Assembly (NCBI RefSeq): GCF_008329905.1
Contig: NZ_CP032155.1
Location: forward strand, 2,170,001-2,234,000
Length of the DNA stretch: 64,000 nucleotides
From: Mycobacterium sp. ELW1
Lineage (GTDB): Bacteria; Actinomycetota; Actinomycetes; Mycobacteriales; Mycobacteriaceae
Direction: 5' to 3'
Both the position numbers and the translations under genes were made by a program. Position 1 is the first letter of the stretch, and every line of letters begins with the position of its first letter. The notes below the pieces were generated by a model that was not told where the DNA came from, did not search any database, and saw only the letters and a program-made list of their open reading frames with translations. Shown here one piece after another: positions 25,662 to 37,372 of this stretch.

Positions 25662-26510
25662 GTGTCACGACACCGCGCTGAGCTCGCCGCCGGCGTGACC
25701 GTGCTGGGCAACCTGGCCGTCGACGTGATCAACGGCGGCCCGAAGACACCCGGCGGGTGCGCGTCGTTCTCCGGTGTCGCCATAGCGGCCGCAGGCGGGC
25801 CGGGTGGGATCGTCGCGCTGGCCGCCGACGAGGACCACTCGCTGTACGAGCCGCTGCTCGAGAGGTTCGGATCGCTGATCCGGATCCTGCCCGCCGCGTG
25901 CACAAGCGCGTTCCGGCTGGACTATGAGGACGTCGATCACCGCCGGATGTCGGTAGAGGCTATCGGCCCGGTGTGGAGTGCGGCCGAGGTGGAGTCGGCG
26001 GACCCCGACACGACGTGGGTACACCTCGCTCCGCTGCTGCGGACCGACTTCCCCGCCGAGACGCTGGCTCTGCTGGCTCAGCGCGGCCACCGGGTCGCCT
26101 ACGACGGGCAGGGACTTGTCCGTGCCGACCAGCTCGGGCCGCTGGTGGTGGATGGTCACTACCCGCCCGAGCTGCTCGATCACCTCAGCATCCTGAAGCT
26201 GGCCGAGGACGAGGCCGTCATCGTCGCCGACGGCCCCTTCGACGAATCGACCGCGGCCCGCCTCGGCGTGCCCGAAATCCTGGTGACCTACGGGTCCGAG
26301 GGCTGTGACATCTATACCGGTGACACGAAGGTTCGGGTCCCGGCCGCGTGGCGGGTCGACGGCGTGCAGACCACCGGCGCCGGGGACATGTTCACCACCT
26401 GTTATGTGGCAAATCGGGCAGCCGGGGCCGACCCGCGCGCCGCGGCCGCGGCGGCGAGTGAACTCGTCGCCGGCGAACTCGAGAAACGCCTCGGGGCGCG
26501 CCGTAACTGA
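25662..26510 (+). CDS. PfkB-family carbohydrate kinase
   Basis: 282-residue ribokinase-like protein. The C-terminal signature TTGAGDMF contains the catalytic Asp (about 242). The N-terminal part (GNLAVDVINGG, GGCASFSG) is a shortened variant of the usual GGxxxN motif. It phosphorylates a sugar or polyol, substrate unknown. I chose GTG 25662, preceded by AAGGAGA at 25648-25654; the frame is open to 25620. It is downstream of the LacI gene by 100 bp with a possible own -10 TAGCAT at 25596-25601, so it probably belongs to the same catabolic module. Confidence 0.82.
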   Translation: MSRHRAELAAGVTVLGNLAVDVINGGPKTPGGCASFSGVAIAAAGGPGGIVALAADEDHSLYEPLLERFGSLIRILPAACTSAFRLDYEDVDHRRMSVEAIGPVWSAAEVESADPDTTWVHLAPLLRTDFPAETLALLAQRGHRVAYDGQGLVRADQLGPLVVDGHYPPELLDHLSILKLAEDEAVIVADGPFDESTAARLGVPEILVTYGSEGCDIYTGDTKVRVPAAWRVDGVQTTGAGDMFTTCYVANRAAGADPRAAAAAASELVAGELEKRLGARRN

Positions 26511-26791
26511 GAGCTACCGGCGAGTAGTAACTTCTCTTAGAGAACGTCGTTCTCAGGCAGTGACGAACGACACACTTTTGTCTCACTCCGCCGTCGATCA
26601 TGTACGTGAGCTGTGACTTCGGTGCAGGCCGCACGGCGTGTCACGATCGAGGCGCGGTCAGCCATGCCTAAGAAAGTGCAATAATCGGTACTGCGAGTGA
26701 CAGCAACTCCTGGGCTGTCGATTCCGTCGGCGCGTCCACCCGATAGCGACGCGGGATTTTCACCCGGCGGACAGTGACGAAAGGCGGGGAC
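26511..26791 (+). promoter_or_regulatory. korA upstream region with a 15-bp palindrome
   Basis: This 281-bp gap holds no gene I can support. At 26540-26554 is the palindrome GAGAAC-gtc-GTTCTC, the size and symmetry of a TetR-type operator. It lies about 240 bp before korA and 30 bp after the kinase stop. The rest is ordinary high-GC sequence with an AT-richer patch around 26670-26695 that may carry the promoter. Confidence 0.4.
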
Positions 26792-28734
26792 GTGGGTCCG
26801 AACGGCAACGGGGCTGCGGGCAACCGGCAGAAGCTGGAAAAAGTCGTCATCCGGTTCGCCGGTGACTCCGGAGACGGAATGCAGCTGACCGGTGACCGGT
26901 TCACCTCCGAAGCCGCGCTCTTCGGCAACGACCTTGCGACCCAACCGAATTACCCCGCCGAGATCCGCGCGCCACAGGGCACGCTGCCCGGCGTCTCGTC
27001 GTTCCAGATCCAGATCGCCGACTACGACATCCTCACCGCCGGTGACCGTCCCGACGTGCTGGTCGCGATGAACCCCGCCGCGCTGAAGGCCAACATCGGC
27101 GACCTCCCGCGCGGCGGTCTGGTGATCGCCAACTCCGACGAGTTCACCAAGCGCAACCTGGCGAAGGTCGGCTATGAGGCCAACCCGCTGGAGAGCGGTG
27201 AACTCGACGACTACGTCGTGCAGGCCGTCGCGATGACCACACTGACCCTCGGTTCGGTCGAGGCGATCGGTGCGTCCAAGAAGGACGGCCAGCGCGCCAA
27301 GAACATGTTCGCGCTCGGGCTGCTGTCGTGGATGTACGGCCGGCCGATCGAGACCAGCGAGACGTTCATCCGGGAGAAGTTCGCCCGCAAGCCCAACATC
27401 GCCGAAGCCAACGTGCTGGCGCTGAAGGCCGGCTGGAACTACGGCGAGACCACCGAGGCGTTCGGCACCACCTACGAGATCTCCCCGGCCAAGCTGGCCC
27501 CGGGTGAGTACCGGCAGATCTCCGGTAACACCGCCCTGGCCTACGGTGTCATCGCCGCCGGTCAGCTCGCCGACATCCAGGTGGTGCTCGGCACCTACCC
27601 GATCACGCCGGCGTCGGACATCCTGCACGAGCTGTCCAAGCACAAGAACTTCAACGTCCTGACCTTCCAGGCCGAGGACGAGATCGCCGGTGTCGGTGCG
27701 GCGATCGGCGCCTCCTACGGCGGCGCCCTGGGCGTGACGAGCACCTCGGGCCCCGGTATCTCGCTGAAGTCCGAGGCCATTGGCCTGGCCATGATGGCCG
27801 AGCTGCCGCTGCTGGTGATCGACGTGCAGCGCGGCGGACCGTCGACCGGCCTGCCCACCAAGACCGAGCAGGCCGACCTGCTGCAGGTGATGTTCGGTCG
27901 CAACGGTGAATCGCCGGTTGCCGTACTGGCCGCCAGCACGCCGTCGGATTGCTTCGAGGTGGCGATCGAGGCCGCGCGTATCGCGCTGACCTACCGGACG
28001 CCGGTGATCCTGCTGTCCGACGGCGCGATCGCCAACGGCTCGGAGCCCTGGCGGATCCCGGACATCGACTCCTTCGAGCCGATCGAGACCAACCTCGCCA
28101 AGGCCGGTGAGGACTTCCAGCCGTACGCCCGCGACCCCGGGACGCTGGCGCGCCAGTTCGCGGTTCCGGGCACGCCCGGGTTGGAGCACCGCATCGGCGG
28201 CCTGGAGTCGGCCAACGGCTCCGGTGCCATCTCCTACGAGCCGGCCAACCACGACCTGATGGTCCGGTTGCGGCAGGCCAAGATCGCCGGCATCACGGTG
28301 CCCGACGTGAAGGTCGACGACCCGACCGGCGACGCGGAGCTGCTGATCCTCGGCTGGGGAAGCTCGTTCGGACCGATTGGCGAAGCCTGTCGCCGGGCCC
28401 GGCGCCGCGGCATCAAGGTTGCGCAGGCTCACCTGCGGCACCTCAACCCGCTGCCGGCCAACCTCGGCGAGGTGCTGCGTCGGTACAAGCACGTGGTGGT
28501 CCCCGAGATGAACCTCGGCCAGTTGGCGCTGCTGTTGCGTGGCACCTACCTGGTCGATGTGCAGTCGGTGACCAAGGTGGAAGGCATGGCGTTCCTGGCC
28601 GACGAGCTGGAGGGCATCATCGATGCCGCACTCGACGGGACGTTGGCTGAAAAGGAAAGCGACAAAGCGAAATTCGCCCGGCTTGCGGCAGCTACCGTGA
28701 GTACTGGCACAGATGTTGGCGCAGGAGTGAACGC

Positions 28735-28738
<4 letters not shown>
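26792..28738 (+). CDS. korA: 2-oxoglutarate:ferredoxin oxidoreductase, alpha subunit
   Basis: Large subunit of the KorAB enzyme (about 648 residues), which decarboxylates 2-oxoglutarate to succinyl-CoA with ferredoxin as acceptor, a CoA-dependent alternative to the dehydrogenase complex in mycobacteria. The N-terminal gamma-type domain (VVIRFAGDSGDGMQLTGDRF) is fused to the alpha-type pyrimidine-binding domain (TYPITPASDILHELSKHK, EDEIAGVGAAIGASYGGALG) and a C-terminal domain. Start: GTG 26792 has AAAGG seven bases upstream; GTG 26774 in the same frame is an alternative. ATGA overlap couples it to korB. Confidence 0.92.
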
Positions 28739-29811
<1,073 letters not shown>

Positions 29812-29819
29812 ATCGAACC

Positions 29820-30398
29820 GTGAGCACGCCCGCCCCGCTGGCCGCAGTAGTACTGGCTGGTGGGGCGTCGCGGCGTATGGGCCGGGACAAGGCGACCCTG
29901 CGGCACCCTGATGGTGGCGCCACGATGGTGGAGTACACCGTCGCCACGCTGAGCTCCCGCTGCGCGCCCGTGTTCGTGATCGCCGCTCCCGGCCAGGCGC
30001 TTCCTGCGCTCGACGGGCAGATCTTGCGTGACGAGGTCCGGGGGGTCGGGCCACTGCTGGCCACGGGTCGCGGGCTGCGGGCCGCCGCGGATGCTGGGGT
30101 GGAGCGCGCGTTCGTCAGCGCCGTCGACATGCCGTTCCTGTCCACCGACATCATCGACGAGCTCGCCCAGCACCGGGGTGTCGACATCGTGCTGCCGTGG
30201 GACGGCCGCGACCACTACCTGGCCGGCATCTACAACACCGCGCTGGCAGACCACATCGACGCCCTCGTTGCCGCGGGCGAACGGAGCATGCGCGCGCTGG
30301 CGGAGTCTGTCCTCACTCAGCGGATCGTCATGCCGGCCAGCCGCGCGCTGGCGAACGTCAATTCACCGGCTGATCTGGCGCAGCAAATCGCTGGATAA
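29820..30398 (+). CDS. mobA: Molybdenum cofactor guanylyltransferase
   Basis: Transfers GMP to molybdopterin to form the guanine dinucleotide cofactor. At 192 residues it is a normal MobA; the nucleotide-binding signature [13 protein letters not shown] is at 12-24 and SAVDMPFLS carries the metal-binding Asp. GTG 29820 starts 8 bases after the korB stop, so it is probably co-transcribed with korAB. Confidence 0.9.
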   Translation: MSTPAPLAAVVLAGGASRRMGRDKATLRHPDGGATMVEYTVATLSSRCAPVFVIAAPGQALPALDGQILRDEVRGVGPLLATGRGLRAAADAGVERAFVSAVDMPFLSTDIIDELAQHRGVDIVLPWDGRDHYLAGIYNTALADHIDALVAAGERSMRALAESVLTQRIVMPASRALANVNSPADLAQQIAG

Positions 30399-32170
<1,772 letters not shown>

Positions 32171-32179
32171 TACCTCGCT

Positions 32180-32227
32180 GACGACGCCCAGCCGGCTCAG
32201 GCCGACTGGGCGTCGTCGCGCGTGGGG
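32180..32227. terminator. Bidirectional hairpin between rpf and the monooxygenase gene
   Basis: GACGACGCCCAG (32180-32191) pairs with CTGGGCGTCGTC (32216-32227) across 24 bases. The right arm lies within the last codons of the convergent monooxygenase gene, so terminator and coding end overlap. Confidence 0.6.
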
Positions 32228-33363
32228 AGCCGGAAAGCCGACCGCGCGGCGATCGACGCCAGGTGTCGGGTCAGCAGCGCCTCCGGTACCGCCACCGTGG
32301 CCCGGCTGGCCAGCGCGCTCAGCACCGCCGGGCGCAGGTTCACCACGCGACCGATCAGCCGCGATTCCCCGGCGATCGCGCGCACCCGGCGGCGGCGGAA
32401 CGACTCGAACGCGGCGAACGCCCCCGGCAGGTCGGGGGACAGGTCGACGAATGCGCCCAGCACGGCGGCATCCTCCAGCGCCTGGCACCCGCCCTGACCC
32501 AGATGGGGTCGCATGGGGTGGGCGGCGTCGCCGACCAGCACCACCGGGCCCGATGCCCAGCGGCGGGCAGTACTGCGGTCATAGAGGTCGTTGCGCAGCA
32601 CCTCGGCGGGGTCGGTGGCCGCCAGAATGGCCGGGATCGGTGCGGCCCACGAGGCGAACTTGGCGCGCAGATAATCCAGCTCGCCGTGCGGTGCCGACGC
32701 ACCCTCGGCGGCACGTTCGGTGGCGAACCAGTACGTCCGCTCGCCGCCCATCGGGACATGGCCGACCTCAGCCCCCGCGCCCATCGTCTCGCCGGCCAGG
32801 TCGGGGTCGATGGAGATCGACGCGACACCGCGCCACGCCGTGTATCCGGCGTAGCGGTGGTGCAGCGGGCCGTTGAGGTGGCGCGCCACCACTGAGCCGG
32901 TGCCGTCGGCGCCGACCACCGCGTCGACATCGCGGGTCGAGGAATCCGTCAGGTGAAGCCGTATCCCGGCAGCCGTCGAACTGAGCTTGCGCACCGCCAC
33001 CCCGTCCACGACGGTGCCCGGCGGCAGTGCGCCGGCGAGAACGTCGCGCAGCGCGGCACGCTGCAGCACCACCAGCGGCTCACCCAGCGCGGTGACGATG
33101 CGCTCACCGGCCGGGCGGCGCAGCCAGCGACCGTCCTTCCAGCGGATCGCGCCCGCGGCGATCCGGCCGCCCGCACCCCGCACCTGATCGCCGAGCCCCA
33201 ACTGGTCGAGGGCGGCCAGGGCGTTGGGCCAGATACTGATCCCCGCGCCGGAACCGGTATCGGTGCGTTCCTCGATCACGGTGACGGCATGACCGCGCTG
33301 GGCGAACGCGGCGGCCGTGGCGAGCCCGGCGATGCCTGCCCCGACGACTGCGATCTCGGCCAT
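32197..33363 (-). CDS. FAD-dependent monooxygenase
   Basis: 388-residue flavoprotein hydroxylase of the PHBH/UbiH type. FAD motifs are GAGIAGLATAAAFAQRG at 8-24 (GxGxxG) and VVLVGDAAHPMRPHLGQGG in the second half (GD motif); a DG-like VVGADGTGSVVA lies between. It uses NAD(P)H and oxygen to hydroxylate an aromatic or similar substrate, not identifiable. It is convergent with the rpf gene and divergent from the peptidase; I do not know it from the M. tuberculosis version of this locus. Confidence 0.88.
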   Translation of the reverse strand: MAEIAVVGAGIAGLATAAAFAQRGHAVTVIEERTDTGSGAGISIWPNALAALDQLGLGDQVRGAGGRIAAGAIRWKDGRWLRRPAGERIVTALGEPLVVLQRAALRDVLAGALPPGTVVDGVAVRKLSSTAAGIRLHLTDSSTRDVDAVVGADGTGSVVARHLNGPLHHRYAGYTAWRGVASISIDPDLAGETMGAGAEVGHVPMGGERTYWFATERAAEGASAPHGELDYLRAKFASWAAPIPAILAATDPAEVLRNDLYDRSTARRWASGPVVLVGDAAHPMRPHLGQGGCQALEDAAVLGAFVDLSPDLPGAFAAFESFRRRRVRAIAGESRLIGRVVNLRPAVLSALASRATVAVPEALLTRHLASIAARSAFRLPTRDDAQSA

Positions 33364-33399
33364 GCCCTGAACCTAACCGGCATGTGCTACCAACGGGAC

Positions 33400-35388
33400 A
33401 TGACCTCGGGCCCATTCGACGATCTCGACGACTACATCGCGCTGCCGCGGGTTTCCGGGCTGGCGGTGTCGGCCGACGGGTCGCGAGTGGTGACATGCGT
33501 CGCCGAACTCAACGACGCCAAGACCGAATACATCACCGCGGTGTGGGAACTGGATCCGGCCGGTGCGGCTCCGGCCCGCCGGCTGACGCGCGGTGCCAAA
33601 GGCGAAGCCGCACCGGCGTTCACCGCCGACGGCGATCTGCTGTTCACCTCGGTACGGCCCACTGCGGACGACGACAAACCGCCTGCCGCGCTCTGGCTGC
33701 TGCCCGCCGCCGGTGGGGAGGCTGTCCAGCTGGCCGAGCTGCCTGCCGGGATCACCGCTGTGCGGACCGCGCGCAGCGCGGACGCCGTCGTCATCGGTGC
33801 CCCGTTCTTGCCGTCGGCCGGCACCGTCGACGACGAGCGCCGGCTGCGGAAACTGCGCAAGGACAACAAGATCAGCGCGATCCTGCACACCGGCTACCCG
33901 GTGCGGCACTGGGACTCCGACCTCGGCCCGGATGAGACGCATCTGTTCCGCGTCGCAGCCGGCGGTGAGCTCACCGACGTCACGCGTGAGCCGGGACCTG
34001 CGCTTGGAGAGGCGGATTTCGCCGTGTCCCCGGACGGCACCTTCGCGGTCGCCACCTGGCGGGTGTCCGCGCCGCGCGCTGCCCTGCGATCGGTGCTGGT
34101 GCGCATCGACCTGGGGACCGGTGAGCGTGCGGTGATCGCCGAGGATCCCGCCGCGGACCTGGAGCACCCGGCCATCTCACCGGACGGCACGGCCGTGGTG
34201 TTCACCCGTGAGACGGTCTCGACGCCGCGTCAGGCGCCACGAATCACGTTGTGCCACTTGGATCTGCGCTCGGGCGACTGGACGCAACTGGCCGCCGGGT
34301 GGGACCGGTGGCCGGCGTCGGCGACCTGGGCGAATGACGGCTCCGCAGTTCTGGTCACCGCTGACGACAACGGCCGCTGCCCGATCTTCGCGATCAGTCT
34401 GGACGGCGACGTACGCCAGATCACCGACGACGACTTCAGCTACTCGAACGTCATCGCCGCACCCGACGGCATCCTGTATGCGCTGCGAAGCTCCTACGCC
34501 GCGCCGCCGCACCCCGTGCGCGTCGACCGAGACGGTGCGATCGGCGTGCTGCCGTGCGTGGAATTGCCCGAGCTGCCCGGCGAATTGACCGAGACCGTCG
34601 CGACCGCCGCCGACGGAACGAGGGTGCGGTCCTGGCTGGTGTTGCCGTCCGGCGGCGGCCAGGGACCCGCACCGCTGCTGCTGTGGATTCACGGCGGACC
34701 GCTGGGCAGCTGGAACGTGTGGTCGTGGCGGTGGAATCCGTGGTTGATGGCGGCCCGCGGGTACGCGGTGCTGCTGCCTGATCCGGCACTGTCCACCGGG
34801 TACGGCCAGGACTTCATCCAGCGCGGCTGGGGCGCCTGGGGCGGGCCGCCCTACGAGGATCTGATGGCCGCCGTCGACGCCGCGGTGGCCCACCCACGCA
34901 TCGACGCCGGGCGCACGGCGGCGATGGGTGGGTCGTTCGGCGGTTATATGGCCAACTGGGTGGCCGGCCACACCGACCGCTTCGCGGCGATCGTCACTCA
35001 CGCCAGCCTGTGGGCGCTCGACCAGTTCGGTCCGACCACCGACGGCGCCTACTACTGGGCTCGTGAGATGACACCGGCCATGGCGCAAGACAATTCGCCG
35101 CACCGCTTCGTCGAGCACATCACCACCCCGATGCTGGTGATTCACGGCGACAAGGACTATCGCGTGCCGATCGGCGAGGCCTTGCGGCTGTGGTACGAGC
35201 TGCTGACCGACTCCGGGTTGCCCGCCGCCGACGACGGCACCACGGCGCACCGGTTCCTGTACTTCCCGTCCGAGAACCACTGGGTGCTCTCGCCGCAGCA
35301 CGCCAAGATCTGGTACCAGGTGGTCACCGCGTTCTTGGCCGAGCACGTGCTGGGGGAGACGGTGCAGTTCCCCGAAACGCTGGGCTGA
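33400..35388 (+). CDS. S9 family prolyl oligopeptidase-type peptidase
   Basis: Serine peptidase of about 662 residues: an N-terminal beta-propeller (repeated SPDG and DG motifs, about residues 20-390) followed by an alpha/beta-hydrolase domain with Ser512 in GGSFGGYM, Asp586 in HGDKDYRVP and His627 in SENHWVL. It has no signal peptide, so it is cytoplasmic and degrades peptides or acyl-peptides. The open frame starts at 32953, but that part is antisense to the monooxygenase gene; ATG 33400 begins MTSGPFDDLDDYIALPRVSG and lies 37 bp from the divergent gene. ATG 33382 is an alternative. Confidence 0.9.
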   Translation: MTSGPFDDLDDYIALPRVSGLAVSADGSRVVTCVAELNDAKTEYITAVWELDPAGAAPARRLTRGAKGEAAPAFTADGDLLFTSVRPTADDDKPPAALWLLPAAGGEAVQLAELPAGITAVRTARSADAVVIGAPFLPSAGTVDDERRLRKLRKDNKISAILHTGYPVRHWDSDLGPDETHLFRVAAGGELTDVTREPGPALGEADFAVSPDGTFAVATWRVSAPRAALRSVLVRIDLGTGERAVIAEDPAADLEHPAISPDGTAVVFTRETVSTPRQAPRITLCHLDLRSGDWTQLAAGWDRWPASATWANDGSAVLVTADDNGRCPIFAISLDGDVRQITDDDFSYSNVIAAPDGILYALRSSYAAPPHPVRVDRDGAIGVLPCVELPELPGELTETVATAADGTRVRSWLVLPSGGGQGPAPLLLWIHGGPLGSWNVWSWRWNPWLMAARGYAVLLPDPALSTGYGQDFIQRGWGAWGGPPYEDLMAAVDAAVAHPRIDAGRTAAMGGSFGGYMANWVAGHTDRFAAIVTHASLWALDQFGPTTDGAYYWAREMTPAMAQDNSPHRFVEHITTPMLVIHGDKDYRVPIGEALRLWYELLTDSGLPAADDGTTAHRFLYFPSENHWVLSPQHAKIWYQVVTAFLAEHVLGETVQFPETLG

Positions 35389-35412
35389 CCGGCCCCCGGT
35401 AAGTTGGCCATC

Positions 35413-36672
35413 ATGACCTCAGCGGAGCGGGAATTCGACATCGTCGTATACGGGGCCACCGGATTCGTCGGCAAACTTACCGCCGAATACCTGGCCCGTT
35501 CCGGCGGTGACGTCCGGGTGGCCCTGGCCGGCCGATCGCCGGACAAGCTGCTGAAGGTGCGTGAAACGCTCGGCGAATCGGCGCAGAACTGGCCGATTCT
35601 GACCGCCGACGCCGGCTCCCCGTCATCGCTGGCCGACATGGCCGCGCGCGCCCGGGTCGTCATCACCACCGTCGGCCCCTACAGCCGCTACGGCCTGCCG
35701 CTGGTGGCCGCGTGTGCCGCGGCAGGCACCGACTACGCCGACCTCACCGGTGAGGCGATGTTCGTGCGGCAGAGCATCGACGATTACCACAAGCAGGCCG
35801 TCGACACCGGCGCGCGCATTGTGCATGCGTGCGGATTCGATTCCATCCCTTCGGATATGAGCGTGTTCGCCCTCTACCGTCGGGCACAGACTGACGGCAC
35901 CGGCGAACTCGGGGACACCGACTTCGTGCTGCGCGGATTCTCCGGCGGAGTGTCAGGCGGCACGGTCGCCTCGATGATCGAGGTCTTCCGGGCCTCCTCC
36001 AACGATCCCAATACCCGGCGCATGCTCGAGGATCCCTACACCCTCACCCAGGACCGGGGTGCCGAGCCCGAACTGGGTCCGCAGCCCGACCTGCCGTGGC
36101 GGCGCGGCCGCGAGATCGCGCCCGAACTGGCCGGGGTGTGGACCACCGGCTTCGCGATGGCGATGTACAACACGCGGATCGTGCGGCGCAGCAACGCGCT
36201 TCTGGAGTACGCCTACGGACGCCGGCTGCGTTACGCCGAGTACATGAGCGTCGGCTCGTCGGTCGCCGCGCCGGTGGTGTCGGCGGTGGCCAGCGCGGCC
36301 AACAACGGTGTCGTCGCGCTGGGCAGCCGGTTCTTCCGGCTGCTGCCGCGCCGGCTGGTCGAGCGCATCGCCCCCAAGCCGGGCACCGGACCCAGCGAGC
36401 AGGCCCGCGACCGCGGCTACTACCGCGCCGAGACGTACACCACCACCACGACCGGCGCGCGCTACTGCGCCACCATCGCCCAGCAGGGCGATCCGGGATA
36501 CAAAGCCACCTCGGTGATGCTCGGCGAATGTGGCCTCGCGCTGGCACTGGACCGTGACAAGTTGTCGGATCTGCGGGGTGTGCTGACGCCCGCCGCCGCC
36601 ATGGGTGACGCGCTGCTCGACCGATTTCCCGCCGCCGGGATTTCCCTGCAGACGGTCCGCCTCGACGACTAA
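35413..36672 (+). CDS. Saccharopine dehydrogenase-fold protein, Rv2449c-like (trans-acting enoyl reductase family)
   Basis: 419 residues, the same length as Rv2449c as I recall it. It begins MTSAEREFDIVVYGATGFVG, with the NAD(P)-binding GATGFVGK near residue 14. The family includes the trans-acting enoyl reductase Rv2953 of lipid synthesis, so a role in lipid metabolism is possible but not shown. ATG 35413 is supported by a TAAGTT -10 at 35400-35405, giving a leaderless mRNA; TTG 35404 is less likely. A hydrophobic stretch (SVAAPVVSAVASAANNGVV) in the second half suggests membrane contact. Confidence 0.85.
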   Translation: MTSAEREFDIVVYGATGFVGKLTAEYLARSGGDVRVALAGRSPDKLLKVRETLGESAQNWPILTADAGSPSSLADMAARARVVITTVGPYSRYGLPLVAACAAAGTDYADLTGEAMFVRQSIDDYHKQAVDTGARIVHACGFDSIPSDMSVFALYRRAQTDGTGELGDTDFVLRGFSGGVSGGTVASMIEVFRASSNDPNTRRMLEDPYTLTQDRGAEPELGPQPDLPWRRGREIAPELAGVWTTGFAMAMYNTRIVRRSNALLEYAYGRRLRYAEYMSVGSSVAAPVVSAVASAANNGVVALGSRFFRLLPRRLVERIAPKPGTGPSEQARDRGYYRAETYTTTTTGARYCATIAQQGDPGYKATSVMLGECGLALALDRDKLSDLRGVLTPAAAMGDALLDRFPAAGISLQTVRLDD

Positions 36673-36716
36673 TGTCAGCTGGGCGTGCCGCACATCCAGC
36701 AATGAAGGTGGACATC

Positions 36717-37310
36717 ATGGCCGGTCTCGACGATCTCTACCGCCAGATCCCGGTTGCGGATATCGCCAGCAGGCTCGGTGCGCCAGAGGGTGAAGTGAAC
36801 CAGGCGATCCAGACCCTGGTGCCCACCCTCGTCGGCAGCATCCAGCACAACGTCGTCTCCGACGACATCGACTCCAGCACGCTCGAATCGGCGATCGCCT
36901 CGCAGGCCGGTAGCGGCCTGCTCGACGGCGGGGTGAACGTCGACCAGGTCGACACCGGAGCAGGGGAGCAGTTCGTCGCGCGGATCTTCGGCGGCAACGA
37001 CACCGACCAGGTGGCCTCGGCGCTGGCCGGCTCCGGTGCCGGCGGCGGGGACCTGATCAAGAAGCTGCTGCCGATCCTCATCCCGATCGTGCTGGCCTAC
37101 CTGGGCAAGCAGGCCGGCGGCGGCTCGACCCAGGCCGGGCCGTCCGGCGGCGGGCTCGGTGACGTGCTCGGCAGCATCCTCGGTGGCGCCACCGGCGGCG
37201 CCGGGGGCGGCGACAACCCGCTCGGGAGCATTCTGGGCAACGTGCTCGGCGGTAAACAGGGCGGCGCCATCGGCGATATCTTGGGCGGCCTGCTGGGCGG
37301 CAAGAAGTAG
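36717..37310 (+). CDS. DUF937 domain-containing protein
   Basis: 197 residues starting MAGLDDLYRQIPVADIASRL. The helical DUF937/YidB-like domain covers about residues 1-115 (QAIQTLVPTLVGSIQHN, QVASALAGSGAGGGDLIKKL), then a hydrophobic segment LLPILIPIVLAYLG and a Gly-rich tail with repeated GGxLGDxLGxILGG. Function unknown. The frame is open to 36672, but ATG 36717 has AAGGTGGA upstream. It lies between the Rv2449c-like gene and valS, where I recall no gene in M. tuberculosis. Confidence 0.82.
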   Translation: MAGLDDLYRQIPVADIASRLGAPEGEVNQAIQTLVPTLVGSIQHNVVSDDIDSSTLESAIASQAGSGLLDGGVNVDQVDTGAGEQFVARIFGGNDTDQVASALAGSGAGGGDLIKKLLPILIPIVLAYLGKQAGGGSTQAGPSGGGLGDVLGSILGGATGGAGGGDNPLGSILGNVLGGKQGGAIGDILGGLLGGKK

Positions 37311-37360
37311 CGCAGGTCACGAGCACACAGGTCGCTCGCCGGGCCGGTCTGCGGCGTTCC

Positions 37361-37372
37361 TAGACTTGTCGG
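37361..37372 (+). promoter_or_regulatory. -10 element TAGACT before valS, leaderless spacing
   Basis: TAGACT (37361-37366) ends six bases before the GTG at 37373. That is the distance between -10 and transcription start, so valS is probably translated from a leaderless mRNA. No ribosome binding site is visible. Confidence 0.55.
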
